Origin: Chloroflexota bacterium
Lineage (GTDB): Bacteria > Chloroflexota > Dehalococcoidia > GIF9 > UBA5629
Assembly: GCA_026389675.1 (NCBI GenBank)
Contig: JAPLHJ010000021.1
Coordinates: 1-12,490, forward strand
DNA length: 12,490 nucleotides
Direction: 5' to 3'
Both the position numbers and the translations under genes were made by a program. Under the pieces are notes generated by a model, which searched no databases, had not been told where the DNA came from, and saw only the letters and a program-made list of their open reading frames with translations. Below, piece by piece: positions 1 to 7,797 of this stretch (positions are counted from its first letter, which is position 1; the number at the start of each line of letters is the position of its first letter).

Positions 1-884
1 CCGACCAGCGTTACCGCTATAACCACAGCATAATCATTGGCAAAGATAGCATTAAAGGAGACCTGTCCCAGCCCGGGTATGCCGAAGATGATCTCGGTAA
101 GGTAAGCCCCGCCGAAAACGATGCTGCCCAGGTCGAACATAATGATGGTCACCAGGGGCAGCACGGCGTTGCGCAGCACATGCTTGCCTATTACCGTCCT
201 CTCGGATAACCCCTTGGCGCGCGCGGTGGTAACAAATTCCTTGCGGAGGTTATCCAGCATGGCCGAACGCGTATAGCGCACGTAGCCGGCCAGCTCCCCC
301 GTACCCAGAGCCAGCACCGGCATGATCAACTGCCGCAGGTTTTCCAGCGACCAGATGGGATAACTTGTATCGTAAAACGTCTTGAAAACATGCAGGTAGA
401 CGGCGAACACCATTATCAGCATCAAACCCAGCCAGAATCCCGGTATAGATATGCCGATGAAAGAAAATATAGACGTGGCATAATCGATCTTCGTATTCTG
501 CTTAACCGCCGACAGTATGCCCAGGCCGACACCCAGGATGATGGCAAAAATCGTAGCCAGCAGTATAAGCTGGAATGAATAGATCCAGTGCGAGCCGATC
601 AGTTCCATGACAGGCTGCGAGGCGCTGAACGACCAGCCCCACTTGCCCTGCAGCAGGTTGCCCATATACAGTAAATACTGCTCGATAATCGGCTTATCCA
701 GGCCGTAACGCGCCTCGATGGCCTGCTTTACCGATTCCACGTCCTGACCTTTAGCAGCGATGTTGAGGATATACCTGTCTACGGGCGATGTCGGGCCGAC
801 GCGCAGCAAGATAAAGGTGATGGTCAGTATGCCCCAGGCGATGATGACGCTGTAAAGTAAACGCTTGATAATATAGCTGCGCAT
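1..884 (-). CDS. ABC transporter permease, DppB/OppB type (partial, C-terminus outside window)
   Basis: Inner-membrane subunit of a peptide-type ABC importer. The frame is open from an ATG at 884 to the left edge, about 294 codons; the family is usually 305-340 residues, so only the C-terminal tail is missing. The N-terminus (MRSYIIKRLLYSVIIAWGIL) is the typical DppB start: a basic stretch followed by a first membrane helix with an ILLRVGPTSP-like segment after it. Further hydrophobic helices follow. The permease-ATPase coupling loop is visible near residues 215-245, with VTTARAKGLSERTVIGKHVLRNA matching the family EAA-type pattern; later comes EIIFGIPGLGQ, also characteristic. No in-frame alternative start exists before an upstream stop, and the Shine-Dalgarno is weak (GGGCGGG close to the ATG). 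It lies 55 bases downstream of a solute-binding protein gene and is probably cotranscribed. Substrate (peptide, nickel chelate, sugar or other) cannot be told. Confidence 0.95.
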   Translation of the reverse strand, partial: MRSYIIKRLLYSVIIAWGILTITFILLRVGPTSPVDRYILNIAAKGQDVESVKQAIEARYGLDKPIIEQYLLYMGNLLQGKWGWSFSASQPVMELIGSHWIYSFQLILLATIFAIILGVGLGILSAVKQNTKIDYATSIFSFIGISIPGFWLGLMLIMVFAVYLHVFKTFYDTSYPIWSLENLRQLIMPVLALGTGELAGYVRYTRSAMLDNLRKEFVTTARAKGLSERTVIGKHVLRNAVLPLVTIIMFDLGSIVFGGAYLTEIIFGIPGLGQVSFNAIFANDYAVVIAVTLV

Positions 885-939
885 ATACCCGCCCGGTGGA
901 GGGATGTTACACCCCGGATGTGATCCAGTTGATTACAGT

Positions 940-2745
940 TTACTCAAAGTGCCAGAGGTAGTAATTATAGCCCATGTTGATGCCGGGCTCGATGCCCTGT
1001 ACGGTTTTCTGAAAGCCGCGGTTGCCCCTCCCGTAGGTGAGAAAATCCACCGGCTGTTGATCGGAAATCAGGCCCGCAAGCTCCGCGTACATCCTTTTCC
1101 TGTCCTCTTTGTTCAGCCCGTCTTTTGAGCGTATCTTCTTGAACAGCGTATCCACGTCGCTGTTGAAGAATCCGAAGGAGTTGAGGCCTCCATCAGCGGC
1201 GTAGAAGACCCGACTGCCGGACGGGGCATTGGGGTCAGTATTATGCCCCATAAGCGTCATGTCCCAGGCGTTCTCACTGACAGCCTGCGGGCCGTTGTTG
1301 TACCTTGGCTCCTGCGAGCTGCCGGGTGTTTTGTTCATCATGTACTGTCTTAACAGCGTAGGCCATTGCACCCATTTGACCTCCAGGTCGATACCGACGG
1401 CGGCCAACTCCTGCTTGATCATCAGCGACATCGATTCCACCACGTCGCTGCCCGGCGTGGTAACCAGCAGCAGCTTTACCGGCTTGCCGTCTTTGTCCAG
1501 CAGCACATCCTGGTCCCCGTTTTTCCCATACACATACCCGGCCGCTTTAAGCATCTCAATGGCCTTCTGCTTGCTATTGAGGGGAGCGACACCGAGCTTC
1601 AAAACAGTATCATCGCTGTACCAGGGCGAACTGGAAGGGATAAAGCTGTAAGCCGGTTCGGCATAGCCCAGGTATATTTTCTTCACGATTGTTTCCTTGT
1701 CGATAGCCATGGAAATGGCCTGCCTGACCTGCTTGTTGCGCAAACCCTCCCAGCCATTGGCCCGCTGGTTATATGCGATAAGGTTATACCCGGTGGTTGG
1801 GACGGTATAGACATTTATTTTGTCCATCATTTTGAACTTGGCCACGTTCTGCGGCTCTATGCCGCAGTAGGTAATATCGCCCGCCTCGAGCGCAAACTGC
1901 ATTACCGCCGATGTGCCGAACATTTTGACGATATAGTCCCGGAAGAAGGGCGCCCCACCATTCTCCCTCCCCATAAAATAATCGGGGTTCCTGGCAACCA
2001 CGTATTTATCATTCTTTAACCATTCCTTGAATTTATACGGGCCAAGGTTGCCGGTATACGAGAGGTCATTGAACTCTTTGGCCTGCGTGAAAGCGTCAAC
2101 ATTGCCCTCATATTTGACCGCAATGTATTTTGGATAGGGGGTCAAGCCATAAAGCGTGTAAATAAACTCAGGCTGGACCGTCTGCCGGGTAATGGTGAAG
2201 GTAGTAGTATCTACCACCTGCGGAGTGATATAAACATTTTTCCCGTCTATCTCCTCCTGCCAGTCTTCCTTATAGTTGTAGTTCAGCCAGTCAGAGAACA
2301 TCAGATTTTTCATCGTGTATACGTAATCATCGGCGGTCACCTGGGATCCGTCGCTCCATTTCAGGTCGGGGCGGATGGTAATGGTGTATACCAGGCCATC
2401 CGGCGATATGTCTATATCTTTTGCCAGGCAGCGCAGCACAATATTGAACTTGTTATCGTAGCTGGCCAGGGATTCAAGCGTATAGCCCACGTAGCTGAAA
2501 GAGGAGGCGTCGGCTGCCAGTATCCAGTTCAATGTCTCGGCCTCGCCGCCGGATACGTCACCCTCGATGAAGTCGCCTTTTACCTCGCTGGCTGCAGAGA
2601 CCTGACTGCCAGATGTATTGACGCCCGAACCACTAACCGTCGTGTTGTCTTTGGGGACCGGCGCTGAGCAACCCGGTGCAGCGGTTAACAGCATGCTTAC
2701 GGCTACCAGGGTTACAGTCCACTTTATCAGTGTATATTTAGACAC
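940..2745 (-). CDS. ABC transporter solute-binding lipoprotein, family 5 (peptide/oligosaccharide type), copy 1
   Basis: Extracytoplasmic receptor that delivers substrate to the adjacent permease. 601 residues, starting with GTG at 2745 (not ATG); a GGGGAG Shine-Dalgarno sits about six bases upstream. Residues 1-25 form a lipoprotein signal peptide (KWTVTLVAVSMLLTAAPGC) with lipid-attachment Cys26, although the lipobox APGC is a loose fit. A Ser/Gly-rich linker follows, then the SBP_bac_5 fold: LRCLAKDIDISPDGLVYTIT and LKWSDGSQVTADDYVYTMKN are the family N-terminal signature, and VRQAISMAIDKETIV is the usual mid-protein signature. It is a clear paralogue of the protein encoded just upstream (4515-2782), sharing many blocks such as GNLGPY, YNQR.NGW.GL and SFIP..SPWY. 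The gap between the two genes is 36 bases, so they form an operon. Substrate unknown. Confidence 0.95.
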   Translation of the reverse strand: MSKYTLIKWTVTLVAVSMLLTAAPGCSAPVPKDNTTVSGSGVNTSGSQVSAASEVKGDFIEGDVSGGEAETLNWILAADASSFSYVGYTLESLASYDNKFNIVLRCLAKDIDISPDGLVYTITIRPDLKWSDGSQVTADDYVYTMKNLMFSDWLNYNYKEDWQEEIDGKNVYITPQVVDTTTFTITRQTVQPEFIYTLYGLTPYPKYIAVKYEGNVDAFTQAKEFNDLSYTGNLGPYKFKEWLKNDKYVVARNPDYFMGRENGGAPFFRDYIVKMFGTSAVMQFALEAGDITYCGIEPQNVAKFKMMDKINVYTVPTTGYNLIAYNQRANGWEGLRNKQVRQAISMAIDKETIVKKIYLGYAEPAYSFIPSSSPWYSDDTVLKLGVAPLNSKQKAIEMLKAAGYVYGKNGDQDVLLDKDGKPVKLLLVTTPGSDVVESMSLMIKQELAAVGIDLEVKWVQWPTLLRQYMMNKTPGSSQEPRYNNGPQAVSENAWDMTLMGHNTDPNAPSGSRVFYAADGGLNSFGFFNSDVDTLFKKIRSKDGLNKEDRKRMYAELAGLISDQQPVDFLTYGRGNRGFQKTVQGIEPGINMGYNYYLWHFE

Positions 2746-2781
2746 TTCTTTCTCCCCGCTACTGATTTACTCCGCCCGGGA

Positions 2782-4515
2782 TTATTCGGTGTACCAGAAC
2801 TGGTAGTTGCTCAATATATTTAAGCCGGGTTCCACCCCTTTGATATTGCTGCGCAGCGCGAAATTATCCTTGTAATAAACGATGAAATCGGCAGGTTGGG
2901 CCTCTGAAATCGCCTGGGCCAGTTCATCGTATATTTTCTGGCGGCTCTGCGGATTGATGGCCTCAGCGGACAGGGCCCGCTTATAAAGCGCATCAACTTT
3001 TTCGTTGAAAAAGCCGAAGATATTCAGCCTGCCTGTGGACGAGAAGAATATCTCGCTGCGCCCGATCGCCAGGGCGTCGCCGTAGGAAGACAGGATCACC
3101 ATGTCCCAGGGCTGGCTGCTCACCGCGCCCGGACCGCTATTGTAATCCGGTGTTTTATCGCTGCCCGGCAGCTTGTTAACAAATATCTCCTTAGCTATGA
3201 ATTCCTGGACCTGGTACTTGGGATCCACATCCAGCCCGATACTTCTCAGGTTCTGCCCGATGATATAGCCCACGTTTTTCTGCACCTCGCTGTCAAGCGC
3301 GATGGGTATAATCAACTTGATCGGCAGGCCGTCCTTATCAACGAAAAGCTGTTTGCCGTCTACATCTTTCATCTCGTATCCGGCAGACTTGATCAGGTCA
3401 ATGGCCTTCTGGGCTTCGCCGCTTGAATTCATGCCGGTTTTTTGCAGCACGCTTTCGTTGTACCAGGGCGAATAAGGCGGTATGAAGCTGAATGCGGCAT
3501 CGGCGTAACCGCCGAATATATCGTTGACCACCGCCGGCTTGTCGATGACCATGGAGATAGCCTGCCTCACCCTGGCATCTTTCAGTCCGGCCCAGCCGTT
3601 GTCACGCTGATTGTAGGCCACCATGAGAAACTGGCCGGTGGGAATGGTCACGACACTTAAATCTTTATTGCCGCGGAAGCTATTGGCATCCTGCGGTTCG
3701 ACATACGCGTAAGATACTGTACCGGCGTTAAGCGCCTCGTTTATCGACGACTGCAGCCCCATCTGCTTGATGGTATATTTTTCAAAATATGGCGCCCCAT
3801 TATCGCGGGCTAAATAGTAATTGGGATTGCGAACCATGACAAAACCATCGGCCGTAGTCCAGGCGGTAGGCCGGTAGGGGCCCAGGTTGCCGCAGTAACT
3901 CATGTTATTAAGTTCGGGAGAGGTAGTGAAATCCTCAGCCTTATTCTCGTAATTGCGCACGATATTCTTGGGATAGGGCATCAGGCCATAGATTGAATAC
4001 GCGAAGTTGGGATCCGCTGTTTTGCGCACGATTTTAAAGACCGTGTCGTTTACGACTGCGGGTTGCACAGCAACCGCATTGCCGTCTAAGGTCTCCTCCC
4101 ACCTTGACCTGTCCGGACAGTTAAGCCAATCGGCCAGCATGATGTTTTTCAGGGTGTAAACGTAGTCGTCCGCGGTCACTTTCGTACCGTCCGACCATTT
4201 CAGGTCGTCCCTGATGGTCACCGTGTATACCAGCCCGTCGGCCGAAACCTCAATGTCCTTGGCCAGGCACCTCAACTGAATCTTGTACTGGTTGTTGAAT
4301 ACCGCCAGGGGTTCCACCATAAAGCTGGCATACCTCTTGGATGCGCCCTGGTCCGTCGCGATGATCCAGTTCAAGGTCTGGGCGCTTTCACCCACTTGCG
4401 CTTCTAAGAATTCGCCTTTAACCGGGTGCAGTTGAACCGGCTTCGCCGGCGCGCAGGCGGGCAAAATCATGGCTGATATCGCCACCACTGCAACTAAATA
4501 TATTATCTTTTTCAT
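2782..4515 (-). CDS. ABC transporter solute-binding lipoprotein, family 5, copy 2
   Basis: Second receptor of the same importer family; 577 residues from an ATG at 4515, preceded by AAAGGAGAGAA, a strong Shine-Dalgarno. The signal peptide is short and clean: MKKIIYLVAVVAISAMILPAC with lipobox LPAC and lipid-attachment Cys21. The mature protein opens at once into the family 5 domain: LRCLAKDIEVSADGLVYTVT, LKWSDGTKVTADDYVYTLKN, and VRQAISMVIDKPAVV in the middle. It aligns end to end with copy 1, but divergence is substantial, so the duplication is not recent. It is the first gene of the operon, with a promoter about 100 bases upstream, followed by copy 1 and the permease. Two receptors feeding one permease set would widen or split substrate range; that is inference. 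No substrate can be assigned from sequence alone. Confidence 0.95.
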   Translation of the reverse strand: MKKIIYLVAVVAISAMILPACAPAKPVQLHPVKGEFLEAQVGESAQTLNWIIATDQGASKRYASFMVEPLAVFNNQYKIQLRCLAKDIEVSADGLVYTVTIRDDLKWSDGTKVTADDYVYTLKNIMLADWLNCPDRSRWEETLDGNAVAVQPAVVNDTVFKIVRKTADPNFAYSIYGLMPYPKNIVRNYENKAEDFTTSPELNNMSYCGNLGPYRPTAWTTADGFVMVRNPNYYLARDNGAPYFEKYTIKQMGLQSSINEALNAGTVSYAYVEPQDANSFRGNKDLSVVTIPTGQFLMVAYNQRDNGWAGLKDARVRQAISMVIDKPAVVNDIFGGYADAAFSFIPPYSPWYNESVLQKTGMNSSGEAQKAIDLIKSAGYEMKDVDGKQLFVDKDGLPIKLIIPIALDSEVQKNVGYIIGQNLRSIGLDVDPKYQVQEFIAKEIFVNKLPGSDKTPDYNSGPGAVSSQPWDMVILSSYGDALAIGRSEIFFSSTGRLNIFGFFNEKVDALYKRALSAEAINPQSRQKIYDELAQAISEAQPADFIVYYKDNFALRSNIKGVEPGLNILSNYQFWYTE

Positions 4516-4593
4516 TTCTCTCCTTTAAGTTCTAATAACGTGTACCACGCAAATAAGTTGCGGCATCCTTTCCTTGAATAACGCGGCAAAAGC

Positions 4594-4607
4594 GGTTCTT
4601 CCGAACC
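4594..4607 (-). other. Predicted 5'-terminal stem-loop of the transporter transcript
   Basis: On the minus strand the sequence GGTTC-GGAA-GAACC is a perfect five-pair stem closed by a GNRA-type tetraloop. It lies 7-8 bases beyond the predicted -10 element, so it would sit at or very near the 5' end of the mRNA. Such a hairpin can protect mRNA from 5' decay. The stem is short and function is inference. Confidence 0.35.
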
Positions 4608-4614
4608 CCGGGGC

Positions 4615-4643
4615 ATTATATACTAACATATTATCACGCTCAA
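4615..4643 (-). promoter_or_regulatory. sigma70-like promoter of the transporter operon
   Basis: Minus strand: -35 TTGAGC at 4643-4638, a 17-base spacer, and a perfect -10 TATAAT at 4620-4615. The predicted start is near 4608, leaving a leader of about 90 bases before the solute-binding protein start at 4515. The -35 overlaps the last codons of the upstream radical SAM gene, which points the same way, so read-through is also possible. The stretch right after the -10 is very GC-rich (GCCCCGGGG), the kind of discriminator often linked to stringent control; that link is inference. Confidence 0.6.
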
Positions 4644-5797
4644 ATGAAGCGCTTTTTTATCTCATCGATCAGCTCATCGACCTTCTCCGACGTATTAGCG
4701 CCCACACGGGCCATAGCTTCATCTATGCGCCGGTACTTCTCCGCGCTGTAAATATCGTTAAGTTTCTCGTAGAGCCCGGACCTCCTGCCCAGCCGGTAAT
4801 TGAGCCTTTCCCTGAGAGGCAGAGCCAGGTAGCGGTTGATCACGTCCAGGCAAGGCTGCTTGGCATCGGGGAACCTGCCCTCCAGTTCCGGCAGCAGATT
4901 TAGGATGTGGTCGCTCTTCAATTCACCCGTAAAGTCAAGCTGCCCGATGAAATCGCCTATCTCACGCACTATCTCATCTTCGCCTGGCATGACGAATTCA
5001 CCGCTTTGCACCATGGCCCACATGGGCAGCGTCTCGCCCATCATCAAAGTGCGCAAGCGTACGAAATCAGGGTTTATCTCGCTCAACACGCGTGCGGACT
5101 CTTCAGCATGCTCCCTGGACCATTGACTGCCACCGAGGCCGGGCATATAGTACTCCGAAAGCTCGATGCCGGCCTCACGGATATTTTTACCGCCTTTAAC
5201 ATGGTCAGCGGCGGTCATCCCCTTATCAACAAACTGCAGCACCGTATCCGAGCCGCTCTCCATGCCGATATGGATGCGCGACAGCCCGGCCTCACGCAAT
5301 TCCCTGAACTCTTCCACGCTCTTTTTTGCGGCAGTCTTGGAGCGGCCATAGGATGTAATCCTGTTGAGCCCGGGGAAGGTTTCTTTTAACGTGGATACAA
5401 CGTTCAGCAGGTCGGGATGCCGCATGATGATGCTGTTTGCGTCCTGCAGGAAAGCGGAGGTTCCTCCCGCCCATTGCCAGAGCGCCACCTGCCTGACGCA
5501 GTCGTTATTGGTAACCATGCCATGAATATAGGCCGACAGTTCCCGGGGCCTGCTGCCGTAACCTTTCTCCCTGCCGAGTTCGTTGATGCCATCCACGATC
5601 TGCCTGGCAGTCCCGATGTCCTTTACCACATCTTCCGCGGAACGCAAAGTAAACTTCTGGCCTTTATAGGTCTGGCAGAATGAGCAGCGGTTCCAGGGAC
5701 AGTTACGCGTGGCCCTGATTAACAGTGAGTAGGCCTCGCTGGGCGGACGGATAGGTCCGGTCTCAAAGTAATAGCTATTAAGTTTGGCCAGATCCAT
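4640..5797 (-). CDS. Radical SAM protein with CX4CX2C cluster motif
   Basis: 385-residue radical SAM enzyme of unknown substrate. The iron-sulfur cluster site lies near the N-terminus: ATRNCPWNRCSFCQTYKG, with cysteines 33, 38 and 41. The spacing is CX4CX2C, not the usual CX3CX2C. The rest fits an Elp3/MiaB-like TIM-barrel core: LQDANSIIMR, TSYGRSKTA, and LSRIHIGMESGSDTVLQFVDKG (the SAM ribose-contacting region), then IELSEYYMPGLGG. There is no visible B12-binding domain before the core and no extra cysteine-rich cluster domain after it; only one later Cys (KQPCLDV) stands out. The C-terminal 100 residues are helical and charged. The ATG at 5797 has no Shine-Dalgarno (AATTATAACAAT before it), so the message may be nearly leaderless. 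It diverges from the HAD/MBL pair across 54 bases. Family assignment is firm; reaction unknown. Confidence 0.88.
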   Translation of the reverse strand: MDLAKLNSYYFETGPIRPPSEAYSLLIRATRNCPWNRCSFCQTYKGQKFTLRSAEDVVKDIGTARQIVDGINELGREKGYGSRPRELSAYIHGMVTNNDCVRQVALWQWAGGTSAFLQDANSIIMRHPDLLNVVSTLKETFPGLNRITSYGRSKTAAKKSVEEFRELREAGLSRIHIGMESGSDTVLQFVDKGMTAADHVKGGKNIREAGIELSEYYMPGLGGSQWSREHAEESARVLSEINPDFVRLRTLMMGETLPMWAMVQSGEFVMPGEDEIVREIGDFIGQLDFTGELKSDHILNLLPELEGRFPDAKQPCLDVINRYLALPLRERLNYRLGRRSGLYEKLNDIYSAEKYRRIDEAMARVGANTSEKVDELIDEIKKRFI

Positions 5798-5799
5798 AT

Positions 5800-5808
5800 T
5801 GTTATAAT
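5800..5808 (+). promoter_or_regulatory. Extended -10 promoter for the HAD/MBL pair
   Basis: Plus strand TGTTATAAT: a TGn extension directly followed by a perfect TATAAT (5803-5808). No good -35 is seen, which is common for extended -10 promoters. The predicted start is near 5815, about 37 bases before the first ATG of the HAD gene. It overlaps an imperfect palindrome, GTTATAATTGTAAC at 5801-5814 (two mismatches), lying between divergent genes. Confidence 0.45.
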
Positions 5809-5851
5809 TGTAACGCCTGTTTATAAAGCGGGGAAATCATCGTGCCGCCAC

Positions 5852-6532
5852 ATGATGGAAAATAAAATGATACAATCGGAAAGCATGAAGACTACGCAAA
5901 ATGCTATCAAAGTGGTCTCCTTCGACGTCGAAGGTACCATGGTCACCACCGATTTCAGTTATGCCATCTGGTTCGAGATGATACCGCAGCGCTATGCTGA
6001 GAGGTGGGGATTGAGCTTTGACCAGGCCACACAAAATATAAAGCAGGAGTACGACAGCCTGGGCGATAAGCAGATCGACTGGTACAACGTGCAATACTGG
6101 TTCACCCGCTTCGACCTCGGCAAAGCCGATATCGCCATGGAGGGATTGCAGCCGCGGGTCAAATACTATCCTGAAACCAAGGATGTGCTTAAAAGGCTTG
6201 ACGGTAAATATAAGCTGAGCGTGGCCTCGGGTTCGCCGCGGCCCTTTCTCAAACACCTGCTGCGCGACACTGCGCACCATTTCAGCAGCGTTTTCTCATC
6301 CACCTCTGATTTCCAGCAGGTCAAGACTACCGAATTCTATAAAAATATGTGCCGCCAGCTCCGGGTTGAACCCGAGCAGGTCGTACATGTCGGCGACCAC
6401 CTGCAGTTCGACTGCCTGGAGCCCGCCAGCATCGGCATACGCGCCTATTACTTGGACCGGGAGGGCAAATCGGGGGATCCTGCGGCAATGCGGGACCTGG
6501 CTGAATTCGCTGAAACCATAAAGAGCCTTTGA
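5852..6532 (+). CDS. HAD-superfamily hydrolase
   Basis: Probable small-molecule phosphatase or related hydrolase, cytoplasmic, 226 residues. All four HAD motifs can be read: motif I VSFDVEGT (nucleophile Asp25), motif II LSVASGS near residues 122-128, motif III Lys158 in FQQVKTTEFY, and motif IV VHVGDHLQFD (Asp182, Asp187). A helical cap of about 80 residues sits between motifs I and II, as in subfamily I. In motif I the second acidic residue is Glu27 instead of the usual Asp, which is the general acid/base in phosphatases. Start is uncertain: ATGs at 5852, 5867 and 5885 are in frame. 5867 has a modest GGAAAA ahead of it, 5852 has no good site, and 5885 would give the shortest lead into motif I. 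It is followed 22 bases later by the MBL-fold gene, so they are likely cotranscribed. Substrate unknown. Confidence 0.85.
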   Translation: MMENKMIQSESMKTTQNAIKVVSFDVEGTMVTTDFSYAIWFEMIPQRYAERWGLSFDQATQNIKQEYDSLGDKQIDWYNVQYWFTRFDLGKADIAMEGLQPRVKYYPETKDVLKRLDGKYKLSVASGSPRPFLKHLLRDTAHHFSSVFSSTSDFQQVKTTEFYKNMCRQLRVEPEQVVHVGDHLQFDCLEPASIGIRAYYLDREGKSGDPAAMRDLAEFAETIKSL

Positions 6533-6554
6533 ATAAAATATTTGGGAGGTTGAC

Positions 6555-7406
6555 ATGCCGATTACTGTAACGACACTTGTAGAGAACACTGCAGGGACAC
6601 CTTTTACCATCGGGGAATGGGGCCAGAGCCTGCTGGTGGAAGCCGACGGGCAGAAAATACTTTTTGATACCGGCCCGACCGCTATGATAGCTAAGAACGC
6701 CTCGGCGCTGGGAGTGGATATTGGTTCTGTGGATAAGATTGTACTGAGTCACGGGCATTACGACCACACCGGCGGCCTGCAGGAGGTGCTGACTAAGATA
6801 CTTGAATCGGGCAAACATCCTGACGGCATCGAGATCATCGCCCATCCCGACATTTTCACCCCGAAACACTTTTACATCAAGGACCTCGTGGATAAATACG
6901 TAGGCATCCCTTTTCCGCGTGAAGAGCTTGAAGCCTTGGGTGCCAGCTTCAACCTGACGAACGAGCCGGTCAAACTGAGCGAGAACATGCTGACAACCGG
7001 CGAGGTTGAGATAACTGTGGATTTTGAGAAAATCGACAAGGACCTGCACGTAAAAGAGGGAGAGTCACACGTCCACGATAAGCTGGCCGATGACATGGGG
7101 ATCATCATAAAAACGGATCAGGGTCTGGTGCTATTGCTCGGCTGCGCGCACAGGGGAATCGTCAACACCTTGCTACATGCGCAAAAGGTCACGGGAATTA
7201 AGGAAATCTATGCCGTCATCGGCGGGACACACCTCATCAGCGCGGACAAGGAGCAGATGCAATCAACCATCCAGGCTCTAAAGGGTTTCAATATTAAAAA
7301 GCTGGGCGCCTCTCATTGCACTGGCCTCAAGTCCGCCGTTATCCTGGCACATGAATTTGAAGGTTCATTCTTCTTCAACAGCGCGGGGACGAAAACAATT
7401 TTATAA
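6555..7406 (+). CDS. MBL-fold metallo-hydrolase, COG1237-like
   Basis: 283-residue metallo-beta-lactamase-fold protein. The ATG at 6555 follows a strong Shine-Dalgarno (GGGAGG, 6543-6548). The metal site is complete: SHGHYDHTGG gives His66, His68, Asp70 and His71; LLGCAHRGIVN gives His199; a final histidine is in GASHCTG (His254). The blocks FDTGPT, CAHRGIVNTL, IGGTHL and HCTG together are characteristic of COG1237, the group that includes the archaeal dihydropterin ribofuranosyl-aminobenzene 5'-phosphate synthase-like proteins. A 90-residue insert between the HxHxDH motif and the CAHRG block is also usual for that group. Bacterial members mostly have no proven reaction, so none is assigned here. 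It is second in a two-gene unit with the HAD hydrolase and ends 29 bases before a convergent toxin gene. Confidence 0.9.
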   Translation: MPITVTTLVENTAGTPFTIGEWGQSLLVEADGQKILFDTGPTAMIAKNASALGVDIGSVDKIVLSHGHYDHTGGLQEVLTKILESGKHPDGIEIIAHPDIFTPKHFYIKDLVDKYVGIPFPREELEALGASFNLTNEPVKLSENMLTTGEVEITVDFEKIDKDLHVKEGESHVHDKLADDMGIIIKTDQGLVLLLGCAHRGIVNTLLHAQKVTGIKEIYAVIGGTHLISADKEQMQSTIQALKGFNIKKLGASHCTGLKSAVILAHEFEGSFFFNSAGTKTIL

Positions 7407-7435
7407 TTGGCAAAGCACACTTTCACATTACCTAA

Positions 7436-7720
7436 TCAACTGTAGGTAGTTTCACTTCGTCTTGCCACGTGTAGTATAAGAACAAGCTTGTTAGTGTCGT
7501 CTACTTCATAAACAACGCGAAACTTCCCGGCCCTTATACGGTATTCCACGGCCCTTGTCCTGATTTTACGGGCACCAGTTAGTCTCGGATCGCTGGCAAG
7601 TAATCTAACCTTATTATCGATGCGATGAAAATCGCTGATTTGAATGTGTTTTTTAAGCTTATCGATATCCTTCTCCGCGGAAGGCGTCACCCGTATGGTA
7701 TATTTTGCGGAATTATTCAT
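7436..7720 (-). CDS. RelE/ParE-family toxin of a type II toxin-antitoxin system
   Basis: 94-residue basic protein with the compact RelE/ParE fold pattern. The N-terminal beta-strand and helix read YTIRVTPSAEKDIDKL, followed by a helical region up to SDPRLTGARKI. The conserved C-terminal half is VEYRIRAGKFRVVYEVDDTN, then KLVLILHVARRSETTY, a typical RelE ending with a late Arg and Tyr. Family members either cut mRNA at the ribosome (RelE) or poison gyrase (ParE); the sequence fits RelE/StbE-like better, but the target is not settled. The ATG at 7720 has no Shine-Dalgarno, suggesting translational coupling to the upstream antitoxin. The bases around it are AT-richer than the flanking metabolic genes, consistent with horizontal acquisition. 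Confidence 0.87.
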   Translation of the reverse strand: MNNSAKYTIRVTPSAEKDIDKLKKHIQISDFHRIDNKVRLLASDPRLTGARKIRTRAVEYRIRAGKFRVVYEVDDTNKLVLILHVARRSETTYS

Positions 7721-7735
7721 AGCTTTAAAACGGAG

Positions 7736-7797
7736 CTATTTTTTCTTATCCCGCTTTTCAATATGCCGTTTTAAATCTCTGGATACCTCATCCCCGG
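7736..7797 (-). other. Detached antitoxin C-terminal frame (probable frameshift)
   Basis: Immediately after the antitoxin stop, a second frame on the minus strand reads GDEVSRDLKRHIEKRDKKK and ends with TAG at 7738-7736, 15 bases before the toxin start. This basic, amphipathic tail is what the toxin-binding C-terminus of a ribbon-helix-helix antitoxin usually looks like. Removing one G from the G4 run at 7795-7792 would join it to the antitoxin, giving 75 residues, a normal length. The tail has no start of its own. Seen directly: the open frame and the one-base offset. Inferred: that it belongs to the antitoxin. Confidence 0.6.

Noticed and set aside
1366..2019. Long open frame (217 codons) on the plus strand opposite solute-binding protein copy 1.
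   Set aside because: It is antisense to a confident gene, and its translation shows no family-like motif; it reflects the codon use of the real gene.
6327..7049. 240-codon minus-strand open frame opposite the HAD and MBL genes.
   Set aside because: It crosses two confident plus-strand genes and has no recognisable domain; shadow frame.
7429..7448. Weak hairpin TACCTA / TAGGTA between the convergent MBL and toxin genes.
   Set aside because: Six mostly A-T pairs, loop of eight, no T-tract, and it overlaps the toxin stop codon; chance is a fair explanation.
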